Assembly (NCBI GenBank): GCA_963649295.1
Contig: CAVJHK010000013.1
Location: 1-47,887, forward strand
Direction: 5' to 3'
From: RGIG3528 sp963649295
Lineage (GTDB): Bacteria > Bacillota > Clostridia > Lachnospirales > Lachnospiraceae
DNA: 47,887 nt
Shown: positions 1-8,807 of the stretch, one piece after another
How positions within the stretch are numbered: position 1 is the stretch's first letter
Layout: the number at the start of each line of letters is the position of its first letter
Position numbers and translations under genes: made by a program
The notes under the pieces: generated by a model
The model's database searches: none
Seen by the model: the letters and a program-made list of their open reading frames with translations, nothing else
What the model was told of the DNA's origin: nothing

Positions 1-2
1 CG

Positions 3-359
3 GCAAAGACTCAAAAATCTGCAGAAACAGCACAGCACGCTCAAAATGTCAAACACGAGGAAACGAGCAAATTAAAGCAGAATTCCGCCGCGCTTAACGC
101 AGACGAAAGCGAAAAAGCAATGGAAGAAATTACCGAGAATACTAAAAGCGTCAAGAATGCCATTGCCGAAGTAAACAAAAAGATGAATCAAAAGACCAGA
201 TGCGAATTTGCTTATCACGAAGACACAAAACGCATTTCGATAAAGGTTATCGATTCGTCGACGGATAAATTAATCAGAGAAATTCCGCCGGAAGAAACAC
301 TTGATATGATATCAAAGATGTGGGAAGTGGCGGGAATTCTCTTTGATGAACAAAGATAA
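3..359 (+). CDS. flaG: FlaG family flagellar protein (5' end outside window)
   Basis: The reading frame is open from base 3 of the window, so this is the last 118 residues of a gene starting upstream; the ATG at 120 is internal. The N-terminal part visible is polar, Ala/Gln/Lys/Glu-rich and probably disordered. The C-terminal 70 residues are the FlaG core: a stretch ending in KVIDSSTDKLIREIPPEETL followed by an amphipathic helix. Members are small proteins of about 100-130 residues encoded next to fliD in many flagellated Firmicutes, where they affect filament length or assembly; the exact role is uncertain. fliD follows 59 bases downstream on the same strand, which supports the call. Family assignment is from sequence pattern and context. 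Confidence 0.85.
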   Translation, partial: AKTQKSAETAQHAQNVKHEETSKLKQNSAALNADESEKAMEEITENTKSVKNAIAEVNKKMNQKTRCEFAYHEDTKRISIKVIDSSTDKLIREIPPEETLDMISKMWEVAGILFDEQR

Positions 360-418
360 AAGGCAACAAAGTGCAAGGATGCAAATTATTACAAAAAGGA
401 TTTTGGAGGTAACGTATT

Positions 419-2383
419 ATGGGTATAGGATTATCCGGAATGGTATCGGGACTTGATACGGAATCCATTGTGGAGGCAATGGTATCGGGTCAGACTGCCA
501 AAAAAACAAAAATCGAAAACAAAATTACAATGAACAAGTGGACGACTGAAAGCTGGTCGTCGCTCAACAAAAAGATTTATTCTTTTTATACCGGATACGC
601 GTCAAAGCTTCGTTTGAAGAGTGCATATCAGACAAAAAGCGCCGAAAGCTCGGACGAGTCGAAGGTAAAGGTTACAAGTACCAAAGACGGAGCTGTCGGA
701 CAGCACAGTATTCAGATAAAGTCGCTTGCTTCGTCGCAATATGTTACGGGCGCAAAGCTTGCGGGCACTTATACAGCGGAAACACGCATACAGCAGCTTG
801 ATGCCGAAAACAATTCAGACCTTGTCGGTCAGACGATTACATTTACGGGAAAGTCGGACACGGGTGAGGCGGCTGCAAGCTCGATTACGATAGACAATAA
901 TACTAAGATAAGCGACATAATCGCATCCGCCAAAGAAGCGGGAATCACGGCTTCCTACGATACGGCGCAAAAGAGATTTTTCTTTAGCTCGGCGGATTCG
1001 GGAACGGAAAACAAATTTACGATTACGTCAATCAAGAATACAAGCGCATATACAAGCGCTCTTTCAAATTTGAACGGAATTCTGACGGAAGAAGAACAGG
1101 GAACACTTTCGGAAACGGATCTTACATCATATCAAAATGCGCTTTCCGCTTTAACGGAAGCAAATACAGATGATCTTACGGCAGTTCTTGATAATTTTGA
1201 TACCTTTGATGTGACGGATACAGCAAATACTGAAGACAAAATTGCAATATACGATGCAATAAATACGATTGCCGATTTGAGAACGGAAATCGATGCAAAC
1301 TCAAATGATGAAATAGCGGCGCTCGATCCGGATTCGGAAACGTATGCGGACGACGTTGCCGCAGTAAAGGCAGAAATTCGGGCAAATAATCTCGCAGACA
1401 TAAAATCGACCGTCTCTGATTACAAAATTTCACTTGCAAACAAGACGGAATCGGGGAGCCTCATAGGGCTTGGCCTCGGCTCCGGAATCGATGGCACGGC
1501 AATAAAAGAAAACGGAACCGGAAGCCTTGTTGTTGTAGCCGCAAGTGATGCAGAAGCGGTTGTTGACGGCGCTACGATGACATCATCGTCAAATACGCTT
1601 GTTGTAAACGGACTTACGCTCAATATGAACGATACGACCTATAACAAGACGACGGGTGAATATGATACCGTAAACGTTACGGTTTCAAAAAATACCGAAT
1701 CAACCTACAAGCTTATAAAAGAAGCGCTTACTTCCTACAACGAGCTTGTGGACGAAATGTCAACACTCTATTATGCGGATTCGGCAAGGGATTATGATCC
1801 TCTTACGGATGAGCAGAAGGAAGCGATGACGGATGACGAAATAGAGCAATGGGAAAGCAAGATTAAGAGTGCTCTCCTTCGCCGGGATACCACGCTCGGA
1901 AGCCTTATGAGCTCGATGAGAACGTCTTTGCAATCTTCATATAAGGATGAAGACGGAAATTCATATTCGCTTTCGACATATGGTATTGTTACAGGTGCTT
2001 ATACGGAATACGGAAAGCTTCACATTTACGGTGACAGCGAGGATTCGACTTATGCAACCTATGATGACAGACTTCAGGCGGCGCTTGACGAAGATCCCGA
2101 CAAGGTAATGGATGCACTCAGCAGCATATTTACAAATCTTTATACAACACTTTCAGACAAGTGTGCAAAGACGAGCATTTCGAGTGCACTCACGTTTTAC
2201 AATGACAAGCAGTATTCCACATATCTTACCTCTTACCAGGAAGATTTGGAAGAGATAGAAGACAGAATAACCGAGCTCAGTGACAGGTATTATGAGCAAT
2301 TTACGGCAATGGAAAAGGCTCTTTCAAATCTCCAAAGCCAGACAAGCTCGCTCTCGTCATTGTTTGGAACAAGCTCATCGTGA
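419..2383 (+). CDS. fliD: Flagellar hook-associated protein 2 (filament cap FliD)
   Basis: 654 residues. FliD forms the cap at the tip of the growing flagellar filament and helps exported flagellin fold into place. The N-terminus (MGIGLSGMVSGLDTESIVEA) is the typical FliD_N start, with the conserved SGLDT and the following MVSGQ segment; the FliD_N domain covers roughly residues 1-110. The Ser/Thr/Asp/Ala-rich centre (about 120-400) is the variable, surface-exposed part. The FliD_C domain runs from about 400 to the end and finishes in a heptad-like helical stretch (LEEIEDRITELSDRYYEQF) and a Ser-rich tail, as expected for the coiled-coil ends. The length is above the usual 450-550 because of the large central insert. 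GGAGGT lies 8 bases before the ATG. It sits between flaG and fliS, a standard order. Confidence 0.95.
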   Translation: MGIGLSGMVSGLDTESIVEAMVSGQTAKKTKIENKITMNKWTTESWSSLNKKIYSFYTGYASKLRLKSAYQTKSAESSDESKVKVTSTKDGAVGQHSIQIKSLASSQYVTGAKLAGTYTAETRIQQLDAENNSDLVGQTITFTGKSDTGEAAASSITIDNNTKISDIIASAKEAGITASYDTAQKRFFFSSADSGTENKFTITSIKNTSAYTSALSNLNGILTEEEQGTLSETDLTSYQNALSALTEANTDDLTAVLDNFDTFDVTDTANTEDKIAIYDAINTIADLRTEIDANSNDEIAALDPDSETYADDVAAVKAEIRANNLADIKSTVSDYKISLANKTESGSLIGLGLGSGIDGTAIKENGTGSLVVVAASDAEAVVDGATMTSSSNTLVVNGLTLNMNDTTYNKTTGEYDTVNVTVSKNTESTYKLIKEALTSYNELVDEMSTLYYADSARDYDPLTDEQKEAMTDDEIEQWESKIKSALLRRDTTLGSLMSSMRTSLQSSYKDEDGNSYSLSTYGIVTGAYTEYGKLHIYGDSEDSTYATYDDRLQAALDEDPDKVMDALSSIFTNLYTTLSDKCAKTSISSALTFYNDKQYSTYLTSYQEDLEEIEDRITELSDRYYEQFTAMEKALSNLQSQTSSLSSLFGTSSS

Positions 2384-2432
2384 TATATGACAAAATAAAA
2401 ACAAATTTAAATATCGACCGGAGGAAAAGACT

Positions 2433-2813
2433 ATGGCAATGAACGCAGCATCACTTTATCAGGGAACAAAGGTAAATACGGCATCTCCAGCAGAGCTTAC
2501 CTTGATGCTTTATGAAGGGGCAATCAAATTTTGCAATATTGCGCTGCTCGGCTTTGAAACGCATGATTACGAAAAGGTGAACAACAATATAATCAAGGTT
2601 CAGAATATTATTACCGAGTTCAGAGCAACTCTTGATTTTAAATATTCGACGGCCAAGGATTTTGATTTGATTTATGAATATATCGCAAGCCTTCTTGTGC
2701 AAGCAAACGTAAAGAAGGACCGTGAATCGCTTACAAAGGCTCTCGATCAGATAAGAGAGATGAGAGATCTTTGGAAAGAAATTATGAAGAAAAATCATAT
2801 GTATGTAAAATAA
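2433..2813 (+). CDS. fliS: Flagellar export chaperone FliS
   Basis: 126 residues, the usual FliS length. FliS binds the C-terminal disordered end of flagellin in the cytoplasm, preventing premature polymerisation and delivering it to the export gate. The N-terminal signature ASLYQGTKVNTASPAELTLM followed by LYEGAIKFC is diagnostic (Y..n.V.TasP..Li.mLYeGai). The rest is all-helical, with the late helix EMRDLWKEIMKKNH matching the last FliS helix. The start has a strong CGGAGGA site 7 bases upstream of the ATG. It follows fliD by 49 bases and is followed 12 bases later by a second coiled-coil chaperone-like gene, consistent with one late-flagellar operon. Confidence 0.95.
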   Translation: MAMNAASLYQGTKVNTASPAELTLMLYEGAIKFCNIALLGFETHDYEKVNNNIIKVQNIITEFRATLDFKYSTAKDFDLIYEYIASLLVQANVKKDRESLTKALDQIREMRDLWKEIMKKNHMYVK

Positions 2814-2825
2814 TCCGGAGCGGAG

Positions 2826-3317
2826 ATGGAAAATAAACTGGATCTTAAGGGATATCTTCGGGTTATGCATGATATCCTTTTGAAAAAGAAAAAGGTACTT
2901 AAGGAAATCCTTGAAGAAACAAAGAAACAGGAGGCGGCACTTAATACAGAGCCTGTGTCCGACAAGGATTTTATGAATTCCGTCGATAAGAAACAAGAAT
3001 TGATCCGATGTATCACCGAAACAGATACCGGATTTCAAAAGATTTATGACGGGATCGCAAACGAATTACAGGAAAAAAAGTCGGAGCATGCGGACGAAAT
3101 CCGTTTGCTCCGGGTTTTGATTACCGAAAATACGGAACTCGGTGTGCAAATTTCGGCACTTGAACATAAAGTAAAAGATAAGCTCGACAAAAAAGTGAAG
3201 GAAGTGCGCGAAGGAAAAAAGAGACTTAAGATAAACAGCCAAACGGCAAGCAAATATTATAAGAATATGAACAATTTGAATATGATAGACCCGGTATTTA
3301 TGGACAAAAAGAATTAG
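2826..3317 (+). CDS. Putative flagellar chaperone, FlgN/FliT-like
   Basis: 163 residues, rich in Lys and Glu, almost entirely helical with long coiled-coil-like stretches (residues 10-45 and 75-135). The segment DKKQELIRCITETDTGFQKI resembles the conserved helix of FlgN-type chaperones (K.eli..i...D..f..i), and the tail ends DPVFMDKKN, a hydrophobic-then-DKK ending similar to that of clostridial FlgN-like proteins. FlgN/FliT chaperones escort hook-associated proteins (FlgK, FlgL, FliD) to the export apparatus. It starts 12 bases after fliS with AGCGGAG just upstream, so it is translated from the same message. Family membership is inferred from helix pattern and position; sequence identity in this family is always low, so FliT and FlgN cannot be separated here. 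Confidence 0.6.
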   Translation: MENKLDLKGYLRVMHDILLKKKKVLKEILEETKKQEAALNTEPVSDKDFMNSVDKKQELIRCITETDTGFQKIYDGIANELQEKKSEHADEIRLLRVLITENTELGVQISALEHKVKDKLDKKVKEVREGKKRLKINSQTASKYYKNMNNLNMIDPVFMDKKN

Positions 3318-3329
3318 GAGGATATCGGT

Positions 3330-5081
3330 ATGCGCTTAAAAAAGACAATTTTCTTCTTAATCTCAATTGCACTTACGGTCAGTGTGCTTTCGTTATCCGG
3401 AGACAAGGGAACATTTGCCGCCGGCGGAACCGAAATCGCGGATGACGATATTTCGGTGGATTTTGACAAAGAATCCGTCATAATAGACGAAACGGCTTAT
3501 CCCGCGGACAAGCGCGACAGCGTTATTTATTTTACCGAAAGCTATGTGTCCGATGTCTCAAAATGGAGCGAATGTGAAATAAGGAACAATAAGGCCATAT
3601 TTGACATATCATGGGTAAAGGACAACCAGGATGTAAAAATATATCTGTGCGGTGATGTAAATACGCGTGTGACAAGCGTTGTGATAAAGTGGAAAGAAAC
3701 TCTGGATGTTGAATTTACCGGAACGCTTCTTGCAACCGACATAACGGATGCCGAGGACTGGAAGACGGAATATGCACGTACCGAATATAAGGAGCATTTT
3801 GGCGAAGACACGGGATATTTTATATTTACCAAAAAGGTAAACAACCGCGAGCAGACGTATATCGACCTTGATTCGATAGAATGGCGAAAGGGCTCCTACG
3901 GAAACTGGCAGGAGTTTTCGGAGCTTGATCTTCATGAAATGGAAATAAGAGGTGTGACGCTCGAATTCAGAATAAAGTCCGTTCCGCAGGACGAGGATCC
4001 CAATGGCATCGGCGCAAGATATTCTTCGATTGCGAGACTTTCCGTTTCAAAAATAAATGTGGGGCCGAGCGTCAGAATTACGATGAATGACGGCACAATC
4101 AATTTGAAAAACGGACAGGAATATTCACTTGACAAAATAAATTGGTATCTTATTCCGGTTTACAGTACGTCGGGGACAACATCCGAAAAAACGGTTTCAT
4201 CGGTGACAAGAGAGGATGCCATTTCTCCCATAACAACAAGCACGAGAGTAATAAAGATGACCGTGCAGGAGGCTTTGGGACTCAAAAATTCCGACGAAAT
4301 CACGACGGAGCAGACGATTTATGTAAGAACCGCGGGTGCCGAAAGAGCGGCCGCATCAAAAATCACGGAAGTGGTGGTTCCGGAAACATATACACTGTCG
4401 GATTCGGAGCTTAATGACGTAATTGTCTCATATGTATCATCAAAATCGGGAAACGGCGGAATTCAGGTTACAAACAATACGGATTATGATATGCAGGTTG
4501 CGGTTCTTTCGCCCGCAAATGCCAAAAAGTACGGAATAACCACATTGCCGGATGCGGGTGATGCGGTAGACGCAGACGATTATGACGACCTCCCCGTAAC
4601 ACAGCTTTCATGGACAACCTTAAAAGCCAACAATTATACAAAAATCGCTTACAGCAGGGCGGTTACGGGCTCAATGATATTAATAAGAAAAGCGGGGAAA
4701 ACGGATAATCTTCCGTCGCCTTACAGATGCTATGAAAAAACGCTTGATTATTCTACGGCGCTTACATATGCTTCGATATCAGGTACGGCGAAACTCGGAT
4801 ATACGTTTACGGCAAATCCGAGCACAAATGTCCTTTCAAAATTGAATTCCGATCCCGACGACTTTATTTTCAAGTGGGAATATGCGGATTCAAAGAATGC
4901 AAGTGTATGGACCGAAATCGAAGGTGTGGGCTCGGTGCGCAAGCTTAATATTTCGGATTCCGTACCTGACGGCTCTACAGACCCTTCGGTATATTCGCAG
5001 GTTCGTCAAAAATTTGTGCGAGTAACGATTACTTATAACGGTGTGTCTGTTACAAGTACAGCAGTGGGATATGTAAATTGA
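3330..5081 (+). CDS. Secreted protein of unknown function with C-terminal Ig-like domain
   Basis: 583 residues. The N-terminus is a clear signal peptide: MRLKK, a hydrophobic core FFLISIALTVSVLSLSG, and a probable cleavage site near Ala31 (GTFA-AGG). No membrane anchor or LPXTG motif follows, so it is probably released or bound non-covalently to the wall. The mature part is Asp/Thr/Ser-rich and beta-strand-like. The last ~110 residues (SGTAKLGYTFTANPS...FKWEYADSK...KFVRVTITYNG) have the spacing of bacterial Ig-like wall repeats, where a W and a later IRVTVT strand are conserved. It begins 12 bases after the flagellar chaperone gene with AGGAGG 8 bases before the ATG, so it is in the flagellar operon. 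I do not recognise a function for the first 450 residues; a flagellum- or surface-associated role is only suggested by position. Confidence 0.75.
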   Translation: MRLKKTIFFLISIALTVSVLSLSGDKGTFAAGGTEIADDDISVDFDKESVIIDETAYPADKRDSVIYFTESYVSDVSKWSECEIRNNKAIFDISWVKDNQDVKIYLCGDVNTRVTSVVIKWKETLDVEFTGTLLATDITDAEDWKTEYARTEYKEHFGEDTGYFIFTKKVNNREQTYIDLDSIEWRKGSYGNWQEFSELDLHEMEIRGVTLEFRIKSVPQDEDPNGIGARYSSIARLSVSKINVGPSVRITMNDGTINLKNGQEYSLDKINWYLIPVYSTSGTTSEKTVSSVTREDAISPITTSTRVIKMTVQEALGLKNSDEITTEQTIYVRTAGAERAAASKITEVVVPETYTLSDSELNDVIVSYVSSKSGNGGIQVTNNTDYDMQVAVLSPANAKKYGITTLPDAGDAVDADDYDDLPVTQLSWTTLKANNYTKIAYSRAVTGSMILIRKAGKTDNLPSPYRCYEKTLDYSTALTYASISGTAKLGYTFTANPSTNVLSKLNSDPDDFIFKWEYADSKNASVWTEIEGVGSVRKLNISDSVPDGSTDPSVYSQVRQKFVRVTITYNGVSVTSTAVGYVN

Positions 5082-5127
5082 TTGACCCGGTTATAAATAT
5101 GATTAAAAAAGTTTATAAATTGTATTA

Positions 5128-5156
5128 TTGACAAATAAATGCATGAGTGGTATCTT
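5128..5156 (+). promoter_or_regulatory. Sigma-A-type promoter of the T-box/vor operon
   Basis: TTGACA at 5128-5133 and TATCTT at 5151-5156 with a 17-base spacer. Transcription would start near 5163, just before the stem I region of the T-box leader. The -35 matches consensus fully, the -10 four of six. Confidence 0.75.
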
Positions 5157-5159
5157 TAC

Positions 5160-5455
5160 GGAAAAGTTAATAAAGAACAAACAAAGGCAATGACGAAGAC
5201 GGAATTTTTAAGCAAAGCATTTAAGAGAGCAGGCGGTGGGTGCGAGTCCTGTATGAATTAAAATTTTCCAATCCCTTCTGAGCCGAGGATGCGAAAGAGG
5301 TTTTTCTTCAAGTAGTGACCTACGTGAGAGCTACGTTAGTGCAAAGAGGTTGTAAGACCTTAAAGTGTCTGTTTATACAGAAATTTGAGTGGTACCGCGG
5401 AATTGATATTTCGTCTCAAGCTTATAGGATATATAGGCTTGAGACTTTTTTTTAT
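5160..5455 (+). promoter_or_regulatory. T-box riboswitch leader, predicted tRNA-Ile specific (specifier ATC)
   Basis: A T-box leader binds its cognate tRNA; uncharged tRNA stabilises an antiterminator and lets transcription continue. Seen here: AGAGAG with the stem I distal loop region GGCGGTGGGTGCGAGTCC (5224-5248), the T-box core AAATTTGAGTGGTACCGCGG (5381-5400), and an intrinsic terminator GTCTCAAGC (5413-5421) / GCTTGAGAC (5437-5445) followed by eight T. The specifier is inferred by alignment with the known spacing NNN-4 bases-(T/C)TGAGC: this gives ATC at 5271-5273 followed by CTGAGC (5278-5283); GAAG (5195-5198) can pair with CTTC (5275-5278) below the loop. The T-box bulge is TGGT, which pairs with discriminator A as in tRNA-Ile. 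A TTC (Phe) or TCC (Ser) reading of the same loop is possible but fits the spacing less well. It controls the acid ligase/vor/aminotransferase operon. Confidence 0.92.
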
Positions 5456-5511
5456 AATCTCTTGCCATTAATCCGTTTTTTTGAGAAAAAAATTCGAAAA
5501 GGAGAAAAAAT

Positions 5512-7770
5512 ATGACTGCGGAAAGAAATGTTAACGAGGTCGTGGCAAGAATCCGTGAGATGCAGGATATCAAGGGATATTCGGATGCGGAGCTTGCAAA
5601 AAAAGCGGAAGTTTCAATCGACAACTTTAATGCATATATGAACGGGGAAGCGGAGCTGCCGTTTACTTTTGTTCATAAGTGCGCACTTGCGTTCGGACTC
5701 GGGATTTCGGATCTGATTGAAGGGCAGAGCGCAAGACTTACGTCTTATAATGTTGTGCGTGCGGGCTATGGCGCCGTTACGTCAAACGAAGACGGTGAGC
5801 TTATCCAAAACCTTGCGCCTTTATTCAGAAAAAAGCTTGCCGAGCCTTATTTTGTAACATACGATTACAGGGAAGAACTTCAAAATCTCCCGATTCACTG
5901 CACAATGCATGCGGGACACGAATTCGACTATATAGTTGAAGGTTCCTTAAAGGTTCAGGTGGGCGACCATGTTGAGGTTTTGAATGAGGGCGATTCGATT
6001 TATTATGCTTCAAACAAGCCCCACGGAATGATAGCCGTAGGCAACAAGGCTTGCAAATTTCTTGCGATGATCATGAATTCCGATGAGGAAGAGGTTGCAT
6101 TCAAAAATGATTCAATCGTCCGTGCAAAGCAGACACCGGGACTTGTCTACGAAAACTTCATCGACAGCGTCGACAATGAGGACGGTTCATTTAAGAGCAT
6201 CAACTTTAAGAATACGGACAAATTCAATTTTGCTTTTGACATAACCGACGAAATCGCACGCCTTCGCCCGGATAAGCTCGCGATGATTCATCTTGACAAA
6301 AATAAGAACGAAAAGAGATTTACCTTTAAGGAATTAAAGGATATGTCAAACCAGGCGGCAAATTATCTTACGTCAATCGGCGTCAAAAAGGGCGACAGGG
6401 TAATGCTTGTATTAAAGCGCCATTATGAATTCTGGATTGCTTTTCTTGCACTCAACAAGATCGGCGCAATCGCAATTCCGGCTACGCATCAATTAAAGAG
6501 CCACGATTTTGTATATCGTTTTAAGGCCGCCGAAGTCGGCACAATCATTTGCACGAGTGCGGACAATACACCGGATGCCGTTGACGAGGCGGCAAAGGAG
6601 TGTCCTTCGGTTAAAAATAAAATAATTGTAGGCGGCACACGTGACGGCTGGCGTAATTTTGACGATGAATATGTCCTCTTTTCAAGGAGATATTTAAGGA
6701 CGGTGGACAGCGCAAAAGGCGACGATCCGATGATTATGCTCTTCTCGAGCGGAACAAACGGATATCCCAAGATGGTTCTTCATTCCTGCAAATATGCACT
6801 CGGTCACTTTATCACGGCAAAGTATTGGCATTGTGTGAGGACAAACGGACTTCACTTTACGATTTCGGATACCGGCTGGGGAAAATCGCTTTGGGGAAAA
6901 TTATTCGGCCAGTGGCTTAACGAAGCGGCTATCTTTGTATATGATTTTGACAGATTCCATGCGGATGACATTTTGAAGCTTTTTGCGAAATATCCGATAA
7001 CAACGTTTTGCGCACCTCCCACAATGTACAGAATGTTCATAAAAGAGGATCTTTCAAAATACGATCTTTCGTGCATCGAGCATGCGACAACGGCGGGAGA
7101 AGCACTGAACCCGGAAGTGTTTTATCAATTTAAGCAGGCAACGGGACTTGACATCATGGAAGGCTTCGGTCAGACCGAAACAACGCTCACAATAGGAACG
7201 CTTGTCGGCATGACTCCCAAGCCCGGCTCCATGGGAAAGGCTTCGCCGCAGTATAAGATTGCACTCCTTGATACCGACGGAAACGAGGTTGAGACGGGTG
7301 TAAACGGAGAAATCTGTATCGATACGCGTGACGGTGCACCCTGCGGTCTTTTGCTCGAATATTACCGTGATCCCGAAAAGACAAAGGAATACTGGCATGA
7401 CGGCTTTTATCATACGGGCGATATTGCATATAAGGATGAGGACGGGTATTTTTGGTATGTTTCGAGAATCGACGATGTCATCAAGTCATCCGGATACAGA
7501 ATCGGACCCTTCGAAATCGAAAATGTCATCATGGAGCTTCCTTACGTTCTCGAATGCGGTGTATGTGCCACTCCCGATCCCGTGCGCGGCCAGGTCGTAA
7601 AGGCGTGTGTTGTTCTTGTAAAGGGAATGCCCGAATCCGAAGAACTGAAGAAGGAAATTCAAAATTATGTCAAGGAAAAGACGGCCCCTTACAAATATCC
7701 GAGAATAGTTGAATTTAGGACGGAGCTTCCGAAGACAATAAGCGGTAAGATAATCAGAAAGCAATTATGA
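5512..7770 (+). CDS. XRE-cupin regulator fused to AMP-forming acyl-CoA synthetase
   Basis: 752 residues with three parts. Residues ~8-70 are an XRE-type helix-turn-helix (VARIREMQDIKGYSDAELAK...). Residues ~110-195 are a cupin (HCTMHAGHEFDYIVEGSLKV, then LNEGDSIYYASNKPHGM). Residues ~225-752 are an ANL-superfamily acid:CoA ligase: phosphate-binding loop SSGTNGYPK at 412-420, GFGQTETT motif, hinge region VSRIDDVIKSSGYRIGPFE, and the C-terminal catalytic Lys746 in SGKIIRKQL. It resembles the medium-chain acyl-CoA synthetase group, which activates short, branched or aromatic acids to CoA thioesters via acyl-AMP. GGAGA precedes the ATG by 6 bases. First gene after the T-box, so probably induced when the cognate amino acid is short. 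Odd: a DNA-binding/sensor pair on an enzyme; the same modules recur as separate genes at 12276-14529. The acid substrate is inferred from context (2-methylbutyrate or another branched acid), not from residues. Confidence 0.9.
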   Translation: MTAERNVNEVVARIREMQDIKGYSDAELAKKAEVSIDNFNAYMNGEAELPFTFVHKCALAFGLGISDLIEGQSARLTSYNVVRAGYGAVTSNEDGELIQNLAPLFRKKLAEPYFVTYDYREELQNLPIHCTMHAGHEFDYIVEGSLKVQVGDHVEVLNEGDSIYYASNKPHGMIAVGNKACKFLAMIMNSDEEEVAFKNDSIVRAKQTPGLVYENFIDSVDNEDGSFKSINFKNTDKFNFAFDITDEIARLRPDKLAMIHLDKNKNEKRFTFKELKDMSNQAANYLTSIGVKKGDRVMLVLKRHYEFWIAFLALNKIGAIAIPATHQLKSHDFVYRFKAAEVGTIICTSADNTPDAVDEAAKECPSVKNKIIVGGTRDGWRNFDDEYVLFSRRYLRTVDSAKGDDPMIMLFSSGTNGYPKMVLHSCKYALGHFITAKYWHCVRTNGLHFTISDTGWGKSLWGKLFGQWLNEAAIFVYDFDRFHADDILKLFAKYPITTFCAPPTMYRMFIKEDLSKYDLSCIEHATTAGEALNPEVFYQFKQATGLDIMEGFGQTETTLTIGTLVGMTPKPGSMGKASPQYKIALLDTDGNEVETGVNGEICIDTRDGAPCGLLLEYYRDPEKTKEYWHDGFYHTGDIAYKDEDGYFWYVSRIDDVIKSSGYRIGPFEIENVIMELPYVLECGVCATPDPVRGQVVKACVVLVKGMPESEELKKEIQNYVKEKTAPYKYPRIVEFRTELPKTISGKIIRKQL

Positions 7771-7865
7771 TAAAGTGAATGCGTTATCACTTTACTGTAG
7801 CAAAGAAAAAATGCTTGCAAAATATATAATGAAGTTTTACAATACTTTAAATTTAACGGAGCAAT

Positions 7866-8531
7866 ATGGAACAGATAAAACGTGTTACGCTCTTTGCGGG
7901 GCATTACGGAAGCGGAAAAACAAACGTTGCCGTAAATTATGCACTTAAACTAAAAAAAATGGGACTTGATACGGCAATTGCGGATCTTGACATAGTAAAT
8001 CCTTATTTCAGGACAAAGGACAGCATAGATGTCTTAACGGCAAACGGTATAGAACTTATTTCGTCGGAATTTGCGGGCTCTAATGTGGATTTGCCCGCAC
8101 TTCCTTCTTCGGTATATTCGCTTATAGATATTCATGAACGTTATGCGATATTTGATATCGGCGGTGACGACAGAGGGGCGACTGCACTGGGGCGATATTC
8201 GGACGCCATTAAGGAAGAAGGAAATTATGAGCTTTTGCTTGTCGTAAACAAATACAGGCCGCTTTCAAAGACACCCGAGCTTTGCGTCGAAATAATGCAT
8301 GAAATAGAAGAAACTGCAAATATGCGCTTTACGGGAATAGTAAATGATTCGAATATAGGCGAGGAGACCGTTGCGGAAGATGTCTTAAAAAGCATTCCCT
8401 ATGCCGAGGAAATATCGGAGCTTACCGGCCTTCCCATAAGATTTACGTGCGTTACAAAAAAAATATACAATGAGCTTGCGGGAAAAATCGACAATCTCAT
8501 GGAAATAGAATTACAAAAGAAGATTATATAA
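7866..8531 (+). CDS. ParA/MinD-like P-loop ATPase of the vor operon
   Basis: 221 residues. The N-terminal Walker A loop is GHYGSGKT (residues 12-19), followed by the ADLDIVNPYF segment (switch/A' region with conserved Asp) and FDIGGDDRG, which is the Walker B-like strand. These features place it with the SIMIBI (CobQ/MinD/ParA-like) P-loop ATPases, but it lacks the deviant KGG..KT loop of true ParA. It lies 95 bases after the ligase and 11 bases before the ferredoxin, so it is co-transcribed with the oxidoreductase. Related ATPases are seen beside 2-oxoacid:ferredoxin oxidoreductase genes in clostridia; a role in cofactor or Fe-S maturation of the complex is a guess. Start supported by CGGAGC 5 bases upstream of the ATG. 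Confidence 0.8.
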   Translation: MEQIKRVTLFAGHYGSGKTNVAVNYALKLKKMGLDTAIADLDIVNPYFRTKDSIDVLTANGIELISSEFAGSNVDLPALPSSVYSLIDIHERYAIFDIGGDDRGATALGRYSDAIKEEGNYELLLVVNKYRPLSKTPELCVEIMHEIEETANMRFTGIVNDSNIGEETVAEDVLKSIPYAEEISELTGLPIRFTCVTKKIYNELAGKIDNLMEIELQKKII

Positions 8532-8542
8532 GGAGGAGAAAA

Positions 8543-8749
8543 ATGGCAAAAATTTCTTTTAAAACCGATGTTTGTAAGGGCTGCGGGCTGTGCGTCACGG
8601 CATGTCCAAAGCATATTGTGGCACTTGATGAGAACGTGCTAAATGCAAAAGGGCATCATCCCGCAAAGTGTACGGACGAAAACGCATGTGTTGCATGTGC
8701 TTCATGTGCGATTATGTGCCCTGACTGTGTTATAACGATTGAAAAATAA
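8543..8749 (+). CDS. 2x[4Fe-4S] ferredoxin, delta subunit of 2-oxoacid:ferredoxin oxidoreductase
   Basis: 68 residues with two clostridial cluster motifs: Cys11-x2-Cys14-x2-Cys17-x3-Cys21-Pro and Cys49-x2-Cys52-x2-Cys55-x3-Cys59-Pro. This is the size and layout of the delta (ferredoxin-like) subunit of four-subunit VOR/KOR enzymes, which passes electrons between the TPP-bearing beta subunit and soluble ferredoxin. GGAGGAG sits 6 bases before the ATG. It is followed 58 bases later by the alpha subunit gene. It could also act as a free ferredoxin, but the gene order argues for the subunit role. Confidence 0.9.
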   Translation: MAKISFKTDVCKGCGLCVTACPKHIVALDENVLNAKGHHPAKCTDENACVACASCAIMCPDCVITIEK

Positions 8750-8807
8750 CATAAGGGCTGTCAAAACGTATTAAATTACCAAGCATTAAATAAAGGAGAA
8801 AAAACCT

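Noticed and set aside
5261..5273. Phe (TTC) or Ser (TCC) as the specifier of the first T-box
   Set aside because: Alignment with the GGC specifier of the glyS leader and its downstream CGGAGC puts the reading triplet at ATC; TTC/TCC would sit several bases too far from CTGAGC. Kept only as alternatives.
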